This document shows, piece by piece, positions 5,400 to 9,680 of a stretch of DNA of 9,680 nucleotides. Below the pieces are notes generated by a model. The model ran no database searches and was not told where the DNA came from. It worked only from the letters and a program-made list of their open reading frames with translations. How positions within the stretch are numbered: position 1 is the first letter of the stretch; the number at the start of each line of letters is the position of its first letter. Origin of the DNA: CAZMZF01 sp964570765. Lineage in GTDB: Bacteria; Zixibacteria; MSB-5A5; RBG-16-43-9. Location: positions 1 to 9,680 of the forward strand of contig CAZMZF010000047.1 in the NCBI GenBank assembly GCA_964570765.1. Reading direction: 5' to 3'. A program made the translations under genes and the position numbers.

Positions 5400-6440
5400 T
5401 TAAAACTGCCTTAAGAATCTTAGATCATTCTCATAGAATAGACGGATATCGTCAATCCTGTATTTTAACAGTGCAATCCGATCCACACCCAATCCAAAGG
5501 CATAGCCAGAATATCTCTCCGGGTCATACCCAACTGCTTTAAAAACTTCTGGATCTATCATCCCTGCCCCCAGGATCTCAAGCCAGCCCCGATATTTACA
5601 AAGACTACACCCTTTCCCTTTACAGATTATACATCTGATATCTACCTCTGCCGAAGGCTCAGTAAAAGGAAAAAAACTTGCTCTAAAGCGTAGTTCAACC
5701 TCTTTTCCGAAAAATTCTTTTACAAGTGCGACTAAAACCCCTTTCAGATCCGCAAAAGTTACATCCTCATCCACATAAAACCCCTCTACTTGATAGAAAA
5801 GACAAAAACTCCGGGCATTTATAGCTTCATGTCTGTAAACTCTTCCTGGAGCCAAGATCTTAACCGGAGGCTTTCTTTTTTCGAAAACTCTAACTTGAAC
5901 TGGAGAGGTATGAGTCCTTAGGATCAAATCCTCACCCAGATAAAATGTATCCTGCATATCTCTGGCTGGATGATCCTGGGGGAAATTCAAAGCATCGAAG
6001 TTATAGTAGTTAGTTTCTATATCGGGCCCCTTAACTACTTCAAACCCCATTCCATAGAATATCTGCACTATCCGTTCTAAAACTTGAGTAAGAGGATGAA
6101 GCTTCCCTTCCCAGCTTTTTCGTCCGGGCAAAGTGAAGTCAAAAAACTCTACAGGTGTAATTTTCTCCTTTTCTTTCAGCTCCTGAACTTTTGCCTGCAG
6201 AAGCTCATCTAATTTTATTTTTATCAGATTTGCCTTTTGACCTGCCTGAGGTCTCTCTTCTAAAGGAAGGGTTTTTAACTCCTTAAGCAAAGTTGAAAAC
6301 TTGCTCTTCCGGCTGAGATACTCGGATTTGAGCTCTTCAAGTTCTCTTGGATTTGAGACAGATTTTAATCTACCTATAACTGTCTCTTCTATTTCCTCTA
6401 ATCTTTTTAAAAAAGTCATTCTGTTTTTCAAAAAAATCAT
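5400..6440 (-). CDS. pheS: phenylalanine-tRNA ligase, alpha subunit
   Basis: PheS carries the class II catalytic site that activates phenylalanine and transfers it to tRNA-Phe. The 346-residue product has an N-terminal coiled-coil arm (about 10-95), a class II core with DMQDTFYL (161-168), LRTHTSPVQVR (174-184) and FYQVEGFYVDEDVTF (215-229), and motif 3 as GLGVDRIALL (316-325). A four-cysteine cluster, C270-x2-C273-x4-C278-x2-C281, precedes GWLEILGAGM; many bacterial PheS proteins have a similar one. The ATG at 6440 overlaps the rplT stop (ATGA), favouring coupling, but neither it nor the in-frame ATG at 6419 has a clear Shine-Dalgarno. The 6419 start aligns better with the E. coli N-terminus, so the first seven residues are uncertain. 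Confidence 0.97.
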   Translation of the reverse strand: MIFLKNRMTFLKRLEEIEETVIGRLKSVSNPRELEELKSEYLSRKSKFSTLLKELKTLPLEERPQAGQKANLIKIKLDELLQAKVQELKEKEKITPVEFFDFTLPGRKSWEGKLHPLTQVLERIVQIFYGMGFEVVKGPDIETNYYNFDALNFPQDHPARDMQDTFYLGEDLILRTHTSPVQVRVFEKRKPPVKILAPGRVYRHEAINARSFCLFYQVEGFYVDEDVTFADLKGVLVALVKEFFGKEVELRFRASFFPFTEPSAEVDIRCIICKGKGCSLCKYRGWLEILGAGMIDPEVFKAVGYDPERYSGYAFGLGVDRIALLKYRIDDIRLFYENDLRFLRQF

Positions 6441-6799
6441 ACAGACTGAGTTTTTACCCTGGCAATCTCTACTAATTTTTCAAAAGCCTTCAAATCTTTC
6501 ACTGCAATCTCTGAAAGGATTTTCCTGTCCAGTATTACCCCGGCTTTCTTCAAACCGTTTATAAAGGCTCCATAGGTCAAACCAAAAAGTCTGGCTGCCG
6601 CATTAATTCTGCTAATCCAGAGTCCGCGTAAATCCCTCTTTTTGGTCCTCCTATCGCGGTAAGCATAGACTCTCGCCCGTGCTACCGCTTCTTTTGCGGT
6701 ACGAATCAACTTGCTACGTCCCCCATAAAATCCCCTGGCTTCTTTAAGTATCTTTTTCTTTCTCCTCTTGGATGCAACCCGATGGGTAGCTCTGGGCAT
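6437..6799 (-). CDS. rplT: 50S ribosomal protein L20
   Basis: L20 binds 23S rRNA early in assembly of the large subunit. The 120 residues include the family's basic N-terminal arm (RKKKILKEARGFYGGRSKL, about 13-31) and the globular RNA-binding part (GLWISRINAAARLFGLTYGAFINGLKKAGV, about 59-88). The ATG at 6799 is preceded by AGGAGG with normal spacing. The stop overlaps the pheS start by 4 nt. In E. coli and B. subtilis L20 represses its own operon by binding a leader RNA; I see no obvious pseudoknot or rRNA-mimic in the short gaps here. Confidence 0.98.
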   Translation of the reverse strand: MPRATHRVASKRRKKKILKEARGFYGGRSKLIRTAKEAVARARVYAYRDRRTKKRDLRGLWISRINAAARLFGLTYGAFINGLKKAGVILDRKILSEIAVKDLKAFEKLVEIARVKTQSV

Positions 6800-6849
6800 C
6801 TTCTTTTCCTCCTGATGAATTCTAATCTGTTAAAAAACTTCTACTTTTT

Positions 6850-7044
6850 TCAAGCGGAGATTATCCTTTTAATTCTTGCCTGATCCGCCTTGCTTACTAA
6901 GACCCTTTTTCTTAATCCCCTCTTCCGCTTGGAAGTTTTGCTGGTAAGAATATGGCTTTTGAAAGCCTTGCTTCTTTTGACTTTACCTTTACCAGTAAGC
7001 TTAAATCTTTTTCGGGCACTCCTTGATGTTTTTATTTTGGGCAT
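6850..7044 (-). CDS. rpmI: 50S ribosomal protein L35
   Basis: L35 is a small, very basic large-subunit protein. The 64 residues match the family end to end: MPKIKTSRSARKRFKLTGKG at the N-terminus, then KRSKAFKSHILTSKTSKRKR and a C-terminal VSKADQARIKRIIS. The ATG at 7044 is certain from the conserved MPKIKT start, although its ribosome-binding site is poor: GAGG abuts the ATG and the next purine-rich stretch is AAAAGAGA further upstream. It lies 30 nt after infC and 50 nt before rplT, the usual infC-rpmI-rplT order. Confidence 0.98.
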   Translation of the reverse strand: MPKIKTSRSARKRFKLTGKGKVKRSKAFKSHILTSKTSKRKRGLRKRVLVSKADQARIKRIISA

Positions 7045-7074
7045 CCTCTAAATCTCTTTTTAAAAGTTTATACT

Positions 7075-7587
7075 TTATCCCTTGGGCATGAAAGTTAGAG
7101 AAAGGTTCCGACCTTCGAACTTAGCCTTTTGTTCAATCATCCCCAAATCTTTTAGATCTTCCTCCAGTCTCTGGATGATCTTCTGACCTAATTCCTGATG
7201 AGCCATTTCTCTACCTCGAAATTCCACAAAAATTTTCACCTTGTTCCCTTTTTCCAAAAACTCCCGTATATGTCTGAGTTTAAACTGATAATCATGTTCC
7301 TCGATCTTGGGTCTTAATCTCATCTCTTTCATATGGATGACATGCTGTTTCTTTTTGGCACTTTTTACCTTCTTGCTCAGCTCGTATTTATATTTTCCAT
7401 AATCCATAATTTTGCATACTGGTGGCTTAGCTGAGGGCGAGATCTCGACAAGGTCATACCCCTTATCTACTGCCATCTTCAATGCTTCGCGGGTAGGGAT
7501 TATCCCGACCTGCTCTCCAGTTGTATCGATAAGCCTTACCTGGGGAACTCTTATCCTCTCGTTCACCCGAATGTGTTTCTCGGCTAT
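7075..7587 (-). CDS. infC: translation initiation factor IF-3, probable AUA start
   Basis: IF3 binds the 30S subunit, keeps it from joining 50S too early and rejects non-standard start codons. The product has the N-terminal domain (VRLIDTTGEQVGI, then GYDLVEISPSAKPPVCKIMDYGKYKYE), a lysine-rich linker and the C-terminal domain (KIFVEFRGREM, then GRNLSLTFMPKG). I place the start at ATA (7587-7585), giving 170 residues. The Shine-Dalgarno AGGAGGTGA (7601-7593) is a 9-base match to the 16S rRNA tail, and its GGAGG core ends 8 nt before the ATA. The in-frame GTG at 7596 lies inside that site and cannot use it. IF3 genes often start at rare codons (AUU in E. coli) as the basis of self-control. The thrS stop is 20 nt upstream. 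Confidence 0.95.
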   Translation of the reverse strand: MAEKHIRVNERIRVPQVRLIDTTGEQVGIIPTREALKMAVDKGYDLVEISPSAKPPVCKIMDYGKYKYELSKKVKSAKKKQHVIHMKEMRLRPKIEEHDYQFKLRHIREFLEKGNKVKIFVEFRGREMAHQELGQKIIQRLEEDLKDLGMIEQKAKFEGRNLSLTFMPKG

Positions 7588-7592
7588 ACTTC

Positions 7593-7601
7593 TCACCTCC
7601 T
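7593..7601 (-). promoter_or_regulatory. extended Shine-Dalgarno that fixes the infC start
   Basis: The minus strand reads AGGAGGTGA here, fully complementary to the consensus 16S anti-Shine-Dalgarno tail. It overlaps the only canonical alternative start (GTG at 7596-7594) and is correctly spaced for the ATA at 7587. Confidence 0.8.
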
Positions 7602-7607
7602 CTTCTG

Positions 7608-9509
7608 TTATTTTTTGGAATCGACTTCTTGTAAAATTTTTGCTATTATCTCTTCTAATCTGAACTCACCTAAATCACCTGAACCGTGTCTGCGAACAGA
7701 AACCGTTTTATTCTCAAGTTCTTTTTTACCCAGGATGAACATATAAGGTATTTTTTCTAACTCAGCTTCCCTGATCTTATAATTTATTTTCTCATTTCTA
7801 TCGTCTAATTTAACCCTTAGCTCTTTTTGTTCTAATTCTTTCTTTAACTCCTGAGCATACGAAAGCTGGTCAGAAGTGATGGGAAGAATGGCAATCTGAA
7901 CCGGTGAAAGCCATAACGGGAATGCGCCTGCATAGTGCTCTATCAAAAGACCAAAAAATCGCTCCAATGCTCCCAGGAGTGCACGATGGATCATTATAGG
8001 CCTCTGAAAAGACCCATCTTTACCCACATATCGCAGGTCGAATCTCTCCGGTAGATTGAAATCGAACTGCAGAGTAGTACATTGCCAGGGTGGTCGCCCA
8101 AAAAGGTCCTTTATCTTCAGGTCGATCTTGGGACCATAAAAAGCACCTCCACCCTCATCTACTTTAAATGGAAGATCGTGCTTTAAAAGGGCTTGCCTTA
8201 AAGCTTCTGTGGCTTTTTCCCAGGTAGAGGGATCCCCTATATATTTTCCCGGACGGGTAGCTAAGTATATCTCATATTCTTTAAAACCAAAAGATTTCAA
8301 AAAAAACAGGGTGAAATCCAAAAGTCTCAGGATCTCTTCCTCTAATTGTTCTAATTGACAGAATATATGAGCATCGTCCTGAGTAAACCCTCTAACTCTT
8401 AAAAGTCCATGCAAAACTCCAGAACGCTCATATCTATAAACCGTGCCTAACTCAGCCCATCTTATAGGTAGTTCTTTATAACTCCTTAGTTTCGATTTAT
8501 ATACTAATATATGGAAAGGGCAATTCATCGGTTTAAGTTCATATTCTTCCTCATCGATTTTCATCGGAGAATACATATATTCGGTATAGAAATCAGTATG
8601 CCCGCTTTTCTTCCAGAGTTCCAATTTAGCTATGTGAGGAGTATATAAAAGCTCATAACCAGCCTTATAGTGTTCTTTTACCCAGAAATTCTCAATTAAT
8701 CTGCGGATCAATGCCCCTTTCGGGTGCCAGAAAACCAGTCCTCCTCCGGCTTCGTCGTAAATCTCATAAAGATCCAACTCCCGGCCTAATTTCCTGTGAT
8801 CCCTTCTCTTAGCTTCTTCTAAATTTTTTAAATACCCATCCAATTTTTCCTGGCTGGGGAATGAAATTCCATAAATCCTCTGAAGCATTGGATTCTTTTC
8901 GCTTCCCTTCCAGTAAGCACCTGCTATCTGCAGGAGTTTGAAAGCTTTGATCCTACCTGAAGAAGGAATATGAGGACCTCGGCAGAGATCTATAAAATCC
9001 CCTTGTCTGTAAATTGTAATCTCCTCGTTTTTAGCCAGTTCGCTGATCAATTCTAATTTATATTTTTCATCTTTTTCTTTGAAAAGCTTCAAAGCTTCAC
9101 TTTGAGAAAGCTCTTCTCTTTCAAAAGGGAGATCTTCTTTAATGATCTCCTGCATTCTTTTCTCGATTTTTTCCAGGTCCTCCGGGGTAAAGGGGTCTTT
9201 CTTATAGAAATCATAATAGAACCCCTCTTCTATAGCCGGACCAATTCCTAATTTTGTTTCGGGAAAAAGGTCTTGAACTGCTTGAGCCATAACATGCGAA
9301 GTACTATGCCAATAAACTTTTTGTCCTTCAGGATCCTCGAAAGTTAAGAGCTTTAAATCCTTGGTTGATTCATATCCCGCGATCGCAGTAAGGTCTTTAA
9401 GTTCTCCATCTGCTTTGGCAATTAAATATTTCTCTATCTCACCTTCATTTACCAGGCCTGCTTTGGCAATTCTCTTTAAATCCTCGATCAATTTTTCCCT
9501 TATTCCCAC
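7608..9509 (-). CDS. thrS: threonine-tRNA ligase, with a diverged N-terminus
   Basis: ThrRS charges tRNA-Thr and edits Ser-tRNA-Thr. The 633-residue length is normal. The editing domain keeps H68-x3-H72 and C176-x3-H180. The class II core keeps all three zinc ligands: C330 (MNCPFH), H381 (DDAHIFC) and H508 (MIHRALLG). The core also has the RVRGFTQDDAH motif and motif 3 (LGALERFFGLL). The anticodon-binding domain starts near 533 (SPVQIAILPI). The first 25 residues are odd: the beta-hairpin of the TGS domain, usually with LPDGS, is replaced by a charged helix-like stretch (MGIREKLIEDLKRIAKAG), while the later TGS part (YLIAKADGELKDLT, 28-41) remains. The GTG start at 9509 has AAGGAGA upstream. 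An in-frame TGA 21 nt before it rules out a longer protein. Confidence 0.98.
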   Translation of the reverse strand: MGIREKLIEDLKRIAKAGLVNEGEIEKYLIAKADGELKDLTAIAGYESTKDLKLLTFEDPEGQKVYWHSTSHVMAQAVQDLFPETKLGIGPAIEEGFYYDFYKKDPFTPEDLEKIEKRMQEIIKEDLPFEREELSQSEALKLFKEKDEKYKLELISELAKNEEITIYRQGDFIDLCRGPHIPSSGRIKAFKLLQIAGAYWKGSEKNPMLQRIYGISFPSQEKLDGYLKNLEEAKRRDHRKLGRELDLYEIYDEAGGGLVFWHPKGALIRRLIENFWVKEHYKAGYELLYTPHIAKLELWKKSGHTDFYTEYMYSPMKIDEEEYELKPMNCPFHILVYKSKLRSYKELPIRWAELGTVYRYERSGVLHGLLRVRGFTQDDAHIFCQLEQLEEEILRLLDFTLFFLKSFGFKEYEIYLATRPGKYIGDPSTWEKATEALRQALLKHDLPFKVDEGGGAFYGPKIDLKIKDLFGRPPWQCTTLQFDFNLPERFDLRYVGKDGSFQRPIMIHRALLGALERFFGLLIEHYAGAFPLWLSPVQIAILPITSDQLSYAQELKKELEQKELRVKLDDRNEKINYKIREAELEKIPYMFILGKKELENKTVSVRRHGSGDLGEFRLEEIIAKILQEVDSKK

Positions 9510-9532
9510 TTCTTTCTCCTTAAATAATCAAT

Positions 9533-9556
9533 AAAAAATTACCCCAGCTCAGGGGT
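9533..9556 (-). terminator. hairpin with T-run in the thrS leader
   Basis: On the minus strand ACCCC (9556-9552) pairs with GGGGT (9545-9541) around a 6-nt loop, then AA and TTTTTT (9538-9533). It ends 23 nt before the thrS start. It either terminates transcripts from the tRNA-Val gene or works as an attenuator for thrS. No T-box sequence (AGGGUGGNACCGCG) is present upstream. The stem is short, so read-through is likely. Confidence 0.55.
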
Positions 9557-9619
9557 TTCCTGCTCACTTAAATACAAGATTACTACGAACTATGAACCAT
9601 CAATTATTTACTTTTTTTA

Positions 9620-9680
9620 TGGTGGGCGATACTGGGATCGAACCAGTGACCTCTTGCATGTCAAGCAAGCACTCTAACCA
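9620..9680 (-). tRNA. tRNA-Val(GAC), partial: 3' 61 nt
   Basis: The visible part contains the D-loop (TGGTTA), an anticodon arm CTTGC-TTGACAT-GCAAG with anticodon GAC (valine codons GUC/GUU), a 5-nt variable loop, a T-arm ACTGG-TTCGATC-CCAGT, the 3' acceptor strand ATCGCCC, discriminator A and an encoded CCA ending at 9620. The 5' acceptor strand and the start of the D-arm lie beyond the window. It precedes thrS on the same strand; the two are 110 nt apart with a terminator-like hairpin between. Confidence 0.93.

Noticed and set aside
9510..9619. T-box riboswitch or sigma-70 promoter for thrS
   Set aside because: No T-box consensus and too little space for the usual leader. The best promoter guess, TTGATG with a TAATCT box, has only a 15-bp spacer and a weak -10.

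Overview
The window is one long bacterial operon read entirely on the minus strand, followed by about 600 bp of gene-free DNA. Right to left (5' to 3' of transcription) it holds the 3' part of a tRNA-Val(GAC) gene, then thrS, infC, rpmI, rplT, pheS, pheT, a small coiled-coil gene (ZapB-like), zapA and rny. All eight recognised proteins are full-length and keep their family motifs. I found no frameshift, insertion sequence, CRISPR array or phage gene.

The organism is a moderately AT-rich bacterium. The order thrS-infC-rpmI-rplT-pheS-pheT-zapA-rny, together with intergenic DNA full of short GC-rich palindromes, reminds me of genomes from uncultivated lineages of the Fibrobacteres-Chlorobi-Bacteroidetes neighbourhood or similar candidate phyla. 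This is an impression from gene order and style, not a placement.

The operon has two parts. Positions 2993-9509 carry translation genes: two aminoacyl-tRNA synthetases, initiation factor IF3 and ribosomal proteins L35 and L20, tightly packed (1-nt gap pheS/pheT, 4-nt overlap rplT/pheS). Positions 623-2981 carry cell-division and RNA-decay genes: a ZapB-like coiled coil, the FtsZ-associated ZapA and the membrane-anchored RNase Y. A perfect consensus sigma-70-type promoter (TTGACA, 17 bp, TATAAT) between the coiled-coil gene and zapA can uncouple zapA-rny from the translation genes. A 69-nt stem-bubble-stem structure ending in a U-tract sits between zapA and the rny ribosome-binding site. It could terminate or attenuate transcription into rny.

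Positions 1-622, downstream of rny, hold no convincing gene but at least ten short palindromes. Four share a CCCCTAC tag on the same side and have T-runs on the minus strand, so they look like a family of terminator-like elements oriented with the operon.

The observations most worth checking are the probable AUA start codon of infC, the structured rny leader, a 13-bp inverted repeat that brackets zapA, and the palindrome cluster. Most of the window is conserved core genome; I see no clear new defence or metabolic system.
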